A DNA stretch of 31,837 bases from Pseudomonadota bacterium (GCA_023441105.1 JAEZQX010000273.1:1-31837), one strand, 5' to 3'. Positions 15,645-24,591 are shown, counted from the first letter of the stretch. The notes: a model not told the origin generated them from the sequence alone. Made by a program: numbers and translations.

Positions 15645-18086
15645 GTGATCATCTACCAAGCCAGCAAGAGCCAGTTCCTGCACCATGCGCTGAGCGACGA
15701 CATCGAAGACGTCGTGTCTCAGCAATACCGAAGCGCGACGGGATTTCGGGTCGGTCCGTCAGAGATCCAGTCATGGAAACACTCACTGCTGGAGATGGCC
15801 AAGGTGCTGGGCGACGAAGAGATCCCCGGTGACGTTGGGGTGGCCATCGAGTACCAGTTACCGCAGAGTTCCAAGCGCATCGACTTCGTGATCACCGGCG
15901 AGGACGCCTCGACGCGGACCAAGGTCATCATTGTTGAGCTGAAGCAGTGGTCGGAGTCCCGCCGCAGTGAGAAGGACGCCATCGTGTGGGCCCGCAGAGG
16001 CGGCCGCACGGGCGAACGCGAGGGCCCGCACCCTTCGTACCAGGCCTGGTCCTACGCCGCCTATCTGCAGGACTTCAATGCTGCCGTTCAGGACGGTGCC
16101 ATGACGCTGCAGCCCTGCGCATACCTGCACAACCACCCGCGCGACGGCGAGATCGACCATCCGCACTACCGCCCCCATCTCGAGCGCGCGCCGCTGTTCC
16201 TGGCCCGGGAACGCGCCAAACTGCAGGCCTTTATCCGCGAGCACGTGCGCCATGGCGACCGCAAGGGTGCCCTCTACGCCATCGAGAACGGTCGCATCCG
16301 CCCGTCGAGGCTGCTTATCGACAGCGTTGCTGGCCTGCTGCAGGGCAAGCCCGAGTTCGTCTTGATCGACGACCAGAAGGTGGCCCACGAGAGCATCCTC
16401 GAGGCCGACGCGCGCGCGGCACAGCAGAAGCAGGTCGTCATCGTCCAGGGCGGACCGGGCACCGGCAAGTCGGTGATCGCCATCAATCTGCTTGGGGCAC
16501 TGATCGCACGCGAACGAAATGTGCGCTACGTCTCCAAGAACGCGGCGCCGCGGGCCGTCTATGAGGCCAAGCTGACCGGTACGTTCACGAAGACTCGTAT
16601 CAGCAACCTATTCTGTGGCTCCGGCACCTTCGTCAACGATGAAGCCGACACCTACGACACCTTGATCGTCGACGAGGCGCACCGCCTCAACGAGAAGAGC
16701 GGCCTGTACCGCAATCTAGGCGACAACCAGGTGAAGGAGCTGATTCGAGCCGCCCGGTGCACCGTGTTCTTTGTCGACGACGATCAGCGGGTTACGCTCC
16801 TTGACATCGGCCATACCGAAGAGCTTCGACGCCACGCCCGCGAGCTGGGGGCCGAGGTGACCGAACTCGAGCTCTCGTCGCAGTTCCGATGCAACGGCTC
16901 GGATGGTTATCTCGCCTGGCTGGACTCCACGCTGGACATACGCGAGACAGCGAACGTGACTCTCGACACGGCCGAATACGACTTCCGCGTCTTCGACGAT
17001 CCGGCCGACCTGCACGCGCTGATCGAGCTGAAGAGTCGTGCCAACAACCGGTCGCGAGTCGTCGCCGGCTACTGCTGGAAGTGGCCGAGCAAGAAGAACG
17101 CACATGCCTGGGACATCGAGATTCCCGCGTTCGGTTACCAGCGACGATGGAATCTGGACAAGGACGGCAGCCTGTGGATCGTGACGCCGGGCTCGGTGGA
17201 GCAAGTAGGCTGCATCCACACGTGCCAGGGTCTGGAACTGGACTACGTGGGCGTCATCATCGGTCCGGATCTCACCTACCGCGACGAACGCATAGTGACC
17301 GACGCGACGAAGCGTGCATCGTCGGACCAGTCGGTCAAGGGCCTGAAGACGATGCTGAAGGAAGAGCCTGCACGCGCCAGTGCCTTGGCGGATGCCATCG
17401 TCAAGAATACGTACCGGACGCTGATGACCCGGGGCATGAAGGGCTGCTACGTCTACTGCACCGACGCGCCGCTGGCTGAATATCTTCGATCTCGCCTGAG
17501 CGCAACACCTGGAGTCGCGAAGGTCGTCGGCGTGAAAGCCACCGCTTCAGTAGCGGTCAGTGGGCCGTCGAATGTCATTCCCTTACGTCCGGTGACGAAA
17601 GAAGAACGTGACGCAGGAGTGGCGGCCGCACCGGTTGTCGACCTACGGTTCGCGGCCGGCTGCTTCTCGGATATGCAGGCCCTGGAGGACGGCGCAGACG
17701 AATGGGTGGCTCTACCCGACTGGGTGCGTCCCCAGCCCGGCTTGTTCGTGGCTCAGGTGGTGGGCGAGTCGATGAATCGCCGCATCCCGAACGGCGCGTG
17801 GTGCCTCTTCCGGGCGAATCCCTCGGGCACACGCCAAGGCAAGGTGGTGGTCGTTCAGCACCGCAGTATCGAGGATCCGGAGACCGGGGGTAGATATACC
17901 GTCAAGCTTTACGCGAGCGAGAAGGTGCCGGCAGATGACGGCGGCTGGCGGCACGAACGCATCATCCTGCACCCAGACTCGGACCGACCTGAATTCGAGC
18001 CGATCGAGATCACTGTGCACGAGGGTGAAGACAACTTCTTGGTTGTTGCCGAGATGCTTACTGTCTTGACAGTGGTGGACGGGTGA
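15645..18086 (+). CDS. PD-(D/E)XK nuclease - DUF2075 helicase - S24 peptidase fusion
   Basis: This is an 813-residue three-part protein. (1) Residues 1-110: a PD-(D/E)XK nuclease core with D80 in KRIDFVI and E98-x-K100 in VIIVELKQW. (2) Residues about 250-615: DUF2075, an SF1-like helicase/ATPase, with Walker A GGPGTGKS (269-276), DEAH (343-346), VFFVDDDQ, SSQFRC, and TCQGLELDYVGVIIG. (3) Residues about 660-813: an S24 (LexA/UmuD-like) domain with Ser709 in VVGESM, Lys754 in YTVKLY, and Ala671-Gly672 in FAAGCF as a possible self-cleavage site. The start is a GTG at 15645, giving MIIYQASKSQFL, the typical DUF2075 beginning. DUF2075 proteins recur in defence islands. The S24 part suggests processing or derepression on DNA damage; that is inference. 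Confidence 0.88.
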   Translation: MIIYQASKSQFLHHALSDDIEDVVSQQYRSATGFRVGPSEIQSWKHSLLEMAKVLGDEEIPGDVGVAIEYQLPQSSKRIDFVITGEDASTRTKVIIVELKQWSESRRSEKDAIVWARRGGRTGEREGPHPSYQAWSYAAYLQDFNAAVQDGAMTLQPCAYLHNHPRDGEIDHPHYRPHLERAPLFLARERAKLQAFIREHVRHGDRKGALYAIENGRIRPSRLLIDSVAGLLQGKPEFVLIDDQKVAHESILEADARAAQQKQVVIVQGGPGTGKSVIAINLLGALIARERNVRYVSKNAAPRAVYEAKLTGTFTKTRISNLFCGSGTFVNDEADTYDTLIVDEAHRLNEKSGLYRNLGDNQVKELIRAARCTVFFVDDDQRVTLLDIGHTEELRRHARELGAEVTELELSSQFRCNGSDGYLAWLDSTLDIRETANVTLDTAEYDFRVFDDPADLHALIELKSRANNRSRVVAGYCWKWPSKKNAHAWDIEIPAFGYQRRWNLDKDGSLWIVTPGSVEQVGCIHTCQGLELDYVGVIIGPDLTYRDERIVTDATKRASSDQSVKGLKTMLKEEPARASALADAIVKNTYRTLMTRGMKGCYVYCTDAPLAEYLRSRLSATPGVAKVVGVKATASVAVSGPSNVIPLRPVTKEERDAGVAAAPVVDLRFAAGCFSDMQALEDGADEWVALPDWVRPQPGLFVAQVVGESMNRRIPNGAWCLFRANPSGTRQGKVVVVQHRSIEDPETGGRYTVKLYASEKVPADDGGWRHERIILHPDSDRPEFEPIEITVHEGEDNFLVVAEMLTVLTVVDG

Positions 18087-18369
18087 CTGACTGCTTTGCA
18101 GCGATTGCCGCCAGACGATCTCGGGACGCCAACGACGGCCTTCTGGCTGTTTGCCGACGCCACGATCCTGAGGTCCGGCTGCGGCTGTCAACTGCACCAA
18201 GTGTCTAGACCGCTCTGAGCCAGAGGCCCTGAGGTCCGGACGTTGGGCCACAGGGGAGCGGCTTGTTTGCCGTGCCGCGGCTGTGCCGCAAGTAATTAGT
18301 TGATTCCTACGCGTCGCCGTCGCCAACAGGCGGTCGCACGCACCTATGCCGCTCGGTGTAGGGATGATA
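18087..18369. other. Intergenic region between convergent genes
   Basis: This 283-base stretch separates the 3' ends of the DUF2075 fusion and HamB. A 12-base direct repeat CCTGAGGTCCGG occurs at 18167-18178 and 18228-18239. No convincing gene or U-tailed terminator hairpin was found, although transcription must end here from both sides. Confidence 0.35.
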
Positions 18370-21300
18370 TTAGGTCGGCCACTTCACCACGCCAGGTCCA
18401 AAGCGCTCGATTTGGGCCGAGCGCTGGCCGTCCTTCAGTCGCGCAGCCAACAGACCGCGCCATGTGCCTTGCACACGAGTCTTGAACTTGGCCACCCGCC
18501 GATAGTCGGGCGTGGTCAACCACGCCTCGCCGTCAGATGCGTCAATTTCGATACGGTAGGTGCCCGCAGCAGGCGGTTTCTCACCGGCACCAATGGACAA
18601 AGCGCGGGCTCCGCGTCCGACACTCCACTTCTGCTGCACCCCACTCAGCATTTCGTCTCGGAAACGCTGCCAAAGCAAGGCCGTCTCGGGTGTCGGAAAC
18701 CCGTCGCCATTGGTCAGGTCTGCGATTTCATCGCTGGCTAGCCATTCGCGCATACCAGAGACGGTGACGAAAACGGTGCCTGTAGTGCGGATTGCCGCCA
18801 TGGCGGCTCGGCGTGACGGTAACCCTGCTCGTATGAGCATGGACATCATGAGTTGGGGCACGCCGGTTTCCACCGATGCCGCACCCCCTCCGGAAACGAT
18901 CTCCGACGACCAACCCAGTGTGACCCGTCGCGTCCTCAGCGCTTCGAGTGCCCAGACCAGGCGGTATGCAAACGCATCTTCGATGATGCGCATGTTCTTG
19001 GGCCCGATGACATTCACGTCCGTGCCCGACACCCATTCCTTCAGAAGATCGCCCCAGTCTGCCGGAAGCGCGTTCTTTTTGTCGGGTACGAAAGGACGGA
19101 TAACGAGCAGCCGTGCGGCAAGCTGAGCAAGGACGACGGCAAGCTCCTCACCGTCGTCGCGCAATGCCGCCTCGTCAGCTTGATCGAGCAGCTCACCCAA
19201 CACATCAGCCATGCTGTCGATAGCCAGGCCGGCTTCAAGCCCCACCCCCATCGCATAGTGCCCCTTTCGAACGTTAGGCGTGGTGTGACTCCAAATCACG
19301 TTAGCGCGGGCCTCCAGGATCGCCTTGTGCGCTTGTTGCTCGGATTCATCCTCCCTGCCAATCTGGCGAGCCCAAAGCGACCCTTGCAACGCTTCGTCGA
19401 GAAGGCGCGGCAAATCTTCGCTATCCGCGTCCAGCGCGTCGACCAAGCCCAACACTGTCGCGTCGAGCTTCTCGACCAGATACGCCATGGGCTCTTCCTC
19501 GATCTTCTCCTCTTCCTCTTCGTCGCCATCTCCCGCCGGCTCGGAGATCCCGAGCAGCAGGTTCTCCTCGGCTTGCGACTTCCACGCTTCCCGTGAACTC
19601 GACAGGTACTCGATGGCGTCGGCACGTTTCAATACGCCTTCTCGCGCCAGTCGCTCGATGATTTCGGCAATGATCTGATAGAGCCCGCTTTGCAATGTGC
19701 GTGCCTTGGCTGATTGAACGAGACTGCGCCATTGCGTCAAGCGCCAAGTCGGCTTGTCCAAAATCACATGAACGACGAGCCCTTCGACATCGACAAAGGC
19801 TCTGCCGGCGCGGCCCGCAACATTGGCAAACTCTTCACCTGAAATGACCTTGGCTGATCGCACCAGGTACGGCACCAGAAGCACAGCAGCGTTCAGGTTC
19901 AAACCCTGCGAAAGCGTCGGCGACGCCACGATCACCTTCAGCACACCCTTGGCAAGCAGTGCTTCGAGTTCGCGAAGGAATGGGCTTGGCAGGCGGCCAT
20001 GGTGAACCGCAACACCCAATTTAAGGCAAGCAACCGCAGGGTGCTGTTCGCCCAACCACTCTCGTCCAACTTCGAGCGCCCGTTGCACCGACGTGTCGTC
20101 GTCGAGCAAGGACGGCAGGTACCCGCGACGGTGTAGCTCAACAGCCGACTCTCCGTAGCCTTCGACCCAGTTGGCTTGCGTGGAGAAGATCAGTGTCCGC
20201 TTGCCTTGCTCAGCAAACCGCCATGCTGCGAACAATGTCAGGTCCTTAGTCTTTCGAGGGTATGGCGCCCGGTCTGGCTTCCGCGGCGGAATCTGTTCAA
20301 TGAATCGGGCCAGGAACGGGCCCTGCTGCTCAAGGTCATAGTTGAGCTTTGCTGCGTCGCCCTGCCAGACCAACGTACCGAAACGCTGCCGAGTGGGCCG
20401 CCAGGATGATCGCACCGGTTCGCCTTCAACGTCACTGCGAATCCAGGCCGTCAAGTCTTCGAGCTGCTGGCCATCCGGAAGGATGGCAGACAGGCACACG
20501 ATTCGCCGCGTACCTGCATCCGCCCGGCGCAGCAACTTCTGCGCAAGTATCTCGTAGCGAATCTCTCGCTCGGTTGGACCAATGAGATGGCCCTCATCAA
20601 GCACGACCAACCCGATGTCGTCGATCAGCGACGCATCATTGCGCAATGCGAAGTCGAGTTTTTCCGGGGTGGCGATGATGATGTCCATCGATCGCAAGGC
20701 ATCCTCATCACCGGCTGACAAGCCACTCGCACCATAGAGCGAGGAGACCGAGAATCCAAACGGTGAGAAAGTCTGGCGGAAGGTTCGCTCGGTTTGCGCC
20801 GAAAGCGCGCGCAGCGGCGTGACGATCAACACGCGCTTGCCGCCCGCCAAGCACATCAGGGCGGCGATCTCTGCGATTCGCGTCTTCCCCGCGCTGGTTG
20901 GCAACGCAACGACCAGGTCGTCGGACACGTCAGTGGATCGCTTGGCAGCTTCGCGCTGTGATGGCCACAACTCCAGTTCGGCGCTCTTGCGCGCGTACAG
21001 CGACGCGATGAAAAGCCGCCGCAGCTCGGCGTATCGCTCCTCACCGCCCTCAGGCGGATCGCTTGGAAGAGTCTCGTGCAGGGAGTGCGCCCATAGATCG
21101 TCGAGCATGTTTCGGCACAACCGGACAATCCACCACAGCGACACTGACGCGGCGGCGTCTGCCAGGTCGAGGGCTGTGTTCAGCAGTTCCTTTGCGATGT
21201 CCAGCAACGACACCTCGCCGGTTTGAAGGGCAAAGTCGAAAAACGCCAGGGCGCGGCACACCACGGTGTTGAGGACGATCGAAATCGCCTCGTCGGAATC

Positions 21301-21846
21301 GATCTCCCCAGCCTCCAGCGAGGCGGAGACGTTGGCATCGCCGTTGTCTTCATCCAGCATGTGGGATTTGACATACGTCCTGAGGCGATCCAGGTCGCGC
21401 AGGATCAGCAGGATCAAAGCGGCTTCGGCCGCGTTGGCATTGAGATCCGAAACTTGCTGCTCGCCGAACAGCGAGTAAGCGATCGCGGAATAGCCCGCCA
21501 GATGGTAGGCAGCGCCAGCAATCGTGCGGTAGAAGCCACGCTCCTCAGCCTCTGGGGCGCCATTGCGAACCAGCGATTCAAAGGCATTGCCGGCGCGCTC
21601 GAACGCTCGTTGACAAAGAGCCGATGTGCCATCGATCTCGCGCAGTGACAGCGCCGCACGCAAGATCGAAAAGCCGTGTTCTGCCAGATCGATGTCAATC
21701 TGCTCGCCGAGTGGCGGTGCATCTTCCGGCACCACCCCCGATTGACGCATGATCGACCATGCCGCGCCGCGGTCCAGCAGCCGCCCCCAAACACCGTCTT
21801 GCGTCGCCTTGGTCAGGAAGGCCTGCAGTTCATCACTTGTTTCCAA
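18370..21846 (-). CDS. hamB: HamB, Hachiman SF2 helicase
   Basis: This 1158-residue protein has a long N-terminal region (about 300 residues, helical) followed by a superfamily 2, Ski2/HelY-like helicase. Motifs in order: LPTSAGKT (315-322), TPLRALSA (Ia), ATPEKLDF, LDEGH (Walker B, 416-420), CLSAILPD (III), HHGRLPS (from 615), ASPTLSQGLNLNA (from 641), VAGRAGRA (VI, 676-683). A glutamate-rich loop lies around residue 780. The start is TTG at 21846, with AGGAGG at 21856-21861; a stop lies two codons upstream in frame. It overlaps the end of HamA by 14 bases. In characterised Hachiman, HamB senses damaged or phage DNA by translocation and releases the HamA nuclease. Gene pair, order and motifs fit that system well. 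Confidence 0.88.
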   Translation of the reverse strand: METSDELQAFLTKATQDGVWGRLLDRGAAWSIMRQSGVVPEDAPPLGEQIDIDLAEHGFSILRAALSLREIDGTSALCQRAFERAGNAFESLVRNGAPEAEERGFYRTIAGAAYHLAGYSAIAYSLFGEQQVSDLNANAAEAALILLILRDLDRLRTYVKSHMLDEDNGDANVSASLEAGEIDSDEAISIVLNTVVCRALAFFDFALQTGEVSLLDIAKELLNTALDLADAAASVSLWWIVRLCRNMLDDLWAHSLHETLPSDPPEGGEERYAELRRLFIASLYARKSAELELWPSQREAAKRSTDVSDDLVVALPTSAGKTRIAEIAALMCLAGGKRVLIVTPLRALSAQTERTFRQTFSPFGFSVSSLYGASGLSAGDEDALRSMDIIIATPEKLDFALRNDASLIDDIGLVVLDEGHLIGPTEREIRYEILAQKLLRRADAGTRRIVCLSAILPDGQQLEDLTAWIRSDVEGEPVRSSWRPTRQRFGTLVWQGDAAKLNYDLEQQGPFLARFIEQIPPRKPDRAPYPRKTKDLTLFAAWRFAEQGKRTLIFSTQANWVEGYGESAVELHRRGYLPSLLDDDTSVQRALEVGREWLGEQHPAVACLKLGVAVHHGRLPSPFLRELEALLAKGVLKVIVASPTLSQGLNLNAAVLLVPYLVRSAKVISGEEFANVAGRAGRAFVDVEGLVVHVILDKPTWRLTQWRSLVQSAKARTLQSGLYQIIAEIIERLAREGVLKRADAIEYLSSSREAWKSQAEENLLLGISEPAGDGDEEEEEKIEEEPMAYLVEKLDATVLGLVDALDADSEDLPRLLDEALQGSLWARQIGREDESEQQAHKAILEARANVIWSHTTPNVRKGHYAMGVGLEAGLAIDSMADVLGELLDQADEAALRDDGEELAVVLAQLAARLLVIRPFVPDKKNALPADWGDLLKEWVSGTDVNVIGPKNMRIIEDAFAYRLVWALEALRTRRVTLGWSSEIVSGGGAASVETGVPQLMMSMLIRAGLPSRRAAMAAIRTTGTVFVTVSGMREWLASDEIADLTNGDGFPTPETALLWQRFRDEMLSGVQQKWSVGRGARALSIGAGEKPPAAGTYRIEIDASDGEAWLTTPDYRRVAKFKTRVQGTWRGLLAARLKDGQRSAQIERFGPGVVKWPT

Positions 21847-22612
21847 GGTTCATCGCCTCCTCGTAGACTTCGGCAATGAACGCTTGGTGGTCTTCAATGT
21901 GAAGGCTGACGACGTGCTGGTTGCGGTCGTCGCCGGCCTCCTCCAAATCCTTCTGCAGCTTCTCAGCTGGCGCGTTTCCGGACACTGTGAACAGCATGTG
22001 GTCGATGCGATCGGCGCGCAGTGCTTTCAGCCCGACTTCATCGCGTATCGTCCGGCCGAGTTGGACATCATCTTCGTCGACGCTTTCGAGCAGCCGATTT
22101 GCGATGAAAAGCAAGGAATCCGGCGTGCAGCGTCCGCCGTACCGGTTCAGGGCTTCACGCGCTTCGGCAATCGTTACGTTGCCAAGGTTCGCGCGGCTTT
22201 TCGACTCGCCCTTTAGCAGCCAAAGCTTTTCATCGCTGTCATAGCCCACGCCGATGAAATCGTCGCCGCGCATCGCAACCTCGCGCCCATCTTTGAAGCG
22301 CATCCGCCGGACGGGAACACGAAAGCCCATGTCCTCCTCCACCAGTTCGGAGGCCAGGATTTCGCCAAGATCGCCGGAGCGCGCGCGCTTCGACTGCGGC
22401 AGCAGTGCCCTCAGAATTTCGGAGGCACCGTCGTACCCGAGGCGGGCGACATCGTCAGCGATCCGGTCAGCCTGGTCGTAGTGCGTCCGGACGGCTTCGC
22501 TCAGCTGCGTAAGAACGGCTGCACGGCCGCCATCTTTTTCCGAGTACGTGCGGAACGTCTTCTTCTTGCTTTTGTCCTTGGTGCCAGCGCACCAAGCCTT
22601 GAACAAACCCAT
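21833..22612 (-). CDS. hamA: HamA, Hachiman DUF1837 nuclease
   Basis: This 259-residue protein matches the DUF1837 effector of Hachiman. The PD-(D/E)XK-like core is visible: SGDLGEILASEL (from residue 79), the acidic GDDFIGVG (116-123), then KGESKS with Glu136 and Lys138, the E-x-K pair expected on the next strand. The N terminus is lysine-rich. ATG at 22612 has AGGAGGAG just upstream. The gene is 91 bases downstream of the nucleotidyltransferase gene on the same strand and overlaps hamB, so all may form one transcript. In known systems HamA is held inactive by HamB and, once released, degrades DNA non-specifically, stopping phage by killing the cell. Confidence 0.88.
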   Translation of the reverse strand: MGLFKAWCAGTKDKSKKKTFRTYSEKDGGRAAVLTQLSEAVRTHYDQADRIADDVARLGYDGASEILRALLPQSKRARSGDLGEILASELVEEDMGFRVPVRRMRFKDGREVAMRGDDFIGVGYDSDEKLWLLKGESKSRANLGNVTIAEAREALNRYGGRCTPDSLLFIANRLLESVDEDDVQLGRTIRDEVGLKALRADRIDHMLFTVSGNAPAEKLQKDLEEAGDDRNQHVVSLHIEDHQAFIAEVYEEAMNLGNK

Positions 22613-22703
22613 GTCTCCTCCTGCTCAGTTCTTTTTGGTTCCGATCGGGAGTGGCTGCCCATCGACCCGCTCAGCTTGACTTCCTCGTCCGTCATCCCGC
22701 CGC

Positions 22704-23477
22704 CTATGCAGGCAATTCAATTTCAAATGTCTGGGCGATGCGGGCCACCAGCTCGGCGACGGCGACGTTGCCAAGCTGCAGCGCTTTCGGGTCGATGGAC
22801 GTGTCGGCAGCGACGGCAACAAGGAACCGCGTCATGTCGTCGCCGATCTTTTTGTCGACCGGAATCCGTGTGGCCGGCGCCAGCAGTTGCGAAAGGCGCA
22901 GGACATCGTTGAGGTGCTTGCGCACGTCCTTGGCGTCCACCTTGGCGCCCTGCTCTTTTCGCGCAGTCAGTTCCAGCCATGCGATGGCCTTGAGCGGAAT
23001 CAGGCGGTCTTCACCGACCCAGGGCAGGCCGTCGACTTCGCGGCGCCCAGCCATGATGAATGCGTAGTAGACCTCGTCCAACAGGATAGCGGACAAGCTG
23101 GAGACGGCTTCGTCCAGTGGTATTGGTGTCAGCTGACTGCCTTCGGCCGGTTGCAATCCGTCTGGGGCTCTCGCGAACAGCTCAACCATCGCCGGATAGC
23201 GAGCGTCAGCGGGCTTCTGGAATCGATAGAAGATTGGTTTTCCCGTGTCGCTGGCCTGGCGGACTTCGTAGCCGCCGTCCTCAACGAATTTCCAGAAGGC
23301 CTCACCAAATGCCGGCGTCAGCGCTTCCACATGCAGGACGATGTCGAGGTCTTTGGTGGCTCGGAATTCCAGCCCGGCCTCCTCCATCGTCAAGGTCGCG
23401 GCCGTGCCGCCAATCAGGACGTACTGGTCGACGTATTCCGCAAACCGTTCCTGGAAAATGTCCAACCCTCTCACCAT
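22704..23477 (-). CDS. Nucleotidyltransferase, AbiEii-like putative toxin
   Basis: This 257-residue protein has the polymerase-beta-type nucleotidyltransferase signature: LIGGTAATLT (Gly23-Gly24) followed by TKDLDIVLHV with Asp43 and Asp45 as metal ligands. The C-terminal two thirds are helical and not recognised. It starts at an ATG overlapping the last codons of the upstream wHTH gene by seven bases. A wHTH regulator coupled to a nucleotidyltransferase is the layout of type IV toxin-antitoxin pairs (AbiE; MenA/MenT), where the toxin adds nucleotides to tRNA or another target. It could also be a standalone nucleotidyltransferase of the islands; the toxin role is inferred from context. Confidence 0.75.
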   Translation of the reverse strand: MVRGLDIFQERFAEYVDQYVLIGGTAATLTMEEAGLEFRATKDLDIVLHVEALTPAFGEAFWKFVEDGGYEVRQASDTGKPIFYRFQKPADARYPAMVELFARAPDGLQPAEGSQLTPIPLDEAVSSLSAILLDEVYYAFIMAGRREVDGLPWVGEDRLIPLKAIAWLELTARKEQGAKVDAKDVRKHLNDVLRLSQLLAPATRIPVDKKIGDDMTRFLVAVAADTSIDPKALQLGNVAVAELVARIAQTFEIELPA

Positions 23478-24463
23478 GGAAGTTGTCCTTTCAGTTCATC
23501 CAGTGCGAGCTGGATTCGGTCGTCGGCGTTCTCTTGCAGGCTGAGCATCAGCGAGAGCGGGTCCACCGTGGTGGCGTCTGGTATCAACGCCGGGCTGTAG
23601 CTCCACAGCTGCCATTCTTGTGCGCCCGTTTCGGGCGCAGGTAACTCTCGAACGCCGGCATCCGTCGCAGCCTTCCAGTCGGCCGCGGTCATCGCGTACA
23701 CCGGCCATTTCGGCTCGGTCAGCATGGAATAGCGCGCGAGTGCGCTTACGCCCGCGATGCGGCTGTGCCGATGTGCAACGACCCCGTGGGCTGCCACCCA
23801 GACCACGCGCCTGACTGGCGTTCGCAGTGCGGGTTTCGCACGCTCCCAGGCCTGCTCCGGTGGGAGTTCCATGCGCAGCCAACGCGAGCGGCCGACCGTG
23901 TATGCGGTGGCCAGCCCGGCCGCAGTCAGTTCCTTGACCGCGCGTGACAGCGTCATGGGCGTGTAGCCCAAGGCGACTGCGACCTTGGAGGGCTGCCAAT
24001 CGGATTGCCACGGCTGGCGAAGCAAGGCGGTGATCAGTATGGCTTGCGCGGATGGGCTCAGTGCTTCCGTGGCCGGAGCGCGGTGCCGAAAATACTCGCG
24101 CAGGTCCAGACCTAGGTCCGGCAGATAGAGTTGGTTGCCCGGCACGATGAACGGGACCTTTTGCTCGATCAAGCGTCGACGGTCATAGGAGGCCAGTGCA
24201 TCGGTGACGTAGACCGCCGGCTGACCGGCCAGGGCCTTAACCTTGTCCAGCCAGGTCCGGACTTCGCTGAGGGACTGCTTGGCCTCCGCGCGCCCTATCG
24301 CCAGCACAACGGGCTGCCCCAGCAGTTCTAGCTCGCTGAACTGGAAGGCATCGCGAAGGAAGTACGGCAGTTCGTTTGCGCGTGCCCACGGCTTCACGCC
24401 TGGCGCTTCAATGCCCAGGACCTCTTGGAGGTAGTGCAGAACGGCGATAGCGAGGGTCGGCAA
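23471..24463 (-). CDS. wHTH regulator, AbiEi-like putative antitoxin
   Basis: This 330-residue protein has a winged helix-turn-helix at about residues 135-195 (SPSAQAILITALL ... PSKVAVALGYTPMTLSRAVKELTAAGLA), preceded by a domain of about 120 residues and followed by a C-terminal domain. The layout fits antitoxins that regulate their own promoter while neutralising a nucleotidyltransferase toxin. The start is TTG at 24463: a TGA lies two codons upstream in frame, the nearby ATG at 24470 is in another frame, and AAGGA stands at 24470-24474. The perfect inverted repeat at 24495-24513, just upstream, is a likely autoregulatory operator. The gene order wHTH-nucleotidyltransferase-hamA-hamB is co-oriented. 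Confidence 0.72.
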   Translation of the reverse strand: MPTLAIAVLHYLQEVLGIEAPGVKPWARANELPYFLRDAFQFSELELLGQPVVLAIGRAEAKQSLSEVRTWLDKVKALAGQPAVYVTDALASYDRRRLIEQKVPFIVPGNQLYLPDLGLDLREYFRHRAPATEALSPSAQAILITALLRQPWQSDWQPSKVAVALGYTPMTLSRAVKELTAAGLATAYTVGRSRWLRMELPPEQAWERAKPALRTPVRRVVWVAAHGVVAHRHSRIAGVSALARYSMLTEPKWPVYAMTAADWKAATDAGVRELPAPETGAQEWQLWSYSPALIPDATTVDPLSLMLSLQENADDRIQLALDELKGQLPW

Positions 24464-24494
24464 GGCTCATCCTTGATAACTTTCGTTCCGCACG

Positions 24495-24513
24495 ATAACA
24501 CACGTATTGTTAT
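24495..24513. promoter_or_regulatory. Candidate operator, inverted repeat ATAACA-N7-TGTTAT
   Basis: A perfect six-base inverted repeat with seven-base spacing lies 32 bases upstream of the AbiEi-like start and overlaps the -35 of the divergent promoter. Position and AT-rich content suit binding by the winged-helix protein, which would then control both directions. Binding itself is inferred. Confidence 0.45.
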
Positions 24514-24535
24514 TGTGCAAACTCAGCGTTATAAT
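24507..24535 (+). promoter_or_regulatory. Near-consensus sigma-70 promoter
   Basis: TTGTTA (24507-24512), a 17-base spacer and a perfect TATAAT (24530-24535) form the best promoter in the window. It points into the frameshifted Abi-like gene. A weaker minus-strand candidate, TTGCAC then TATCGT after 17 bases, overlaps it and could serve the wHTH gene. Confidence 0.65.
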
Positions 24536-24591
24536 CGCCCTGTTGTCTGTTCCTGCCCCGATGCCAAGCCGTCCGACCAAACGAACCAGAC

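Noticed and set aside
18167..18239. Pair of 12-base direct repeats as an attachment site
   Set aside because: Only two short copies 61 bases apart, with no integrase or mobile gene between or beside them.
18087..18369. Bidirectional terminator between convergent genes
   Set aside because: GC-rich partial hairpins such as near 18256-18290 exist, but no stable stem with a following U-run could be identified by eye.
22613..22703. Small minus-strand frame starting MTDEEVKLSG between the nucleotidyltransferase and hamA
   Set aside because: It runs on into hamA in another frame, has no convincing ribosome site and an Arg/Lys-rich tail typical of out-of-frame reading.
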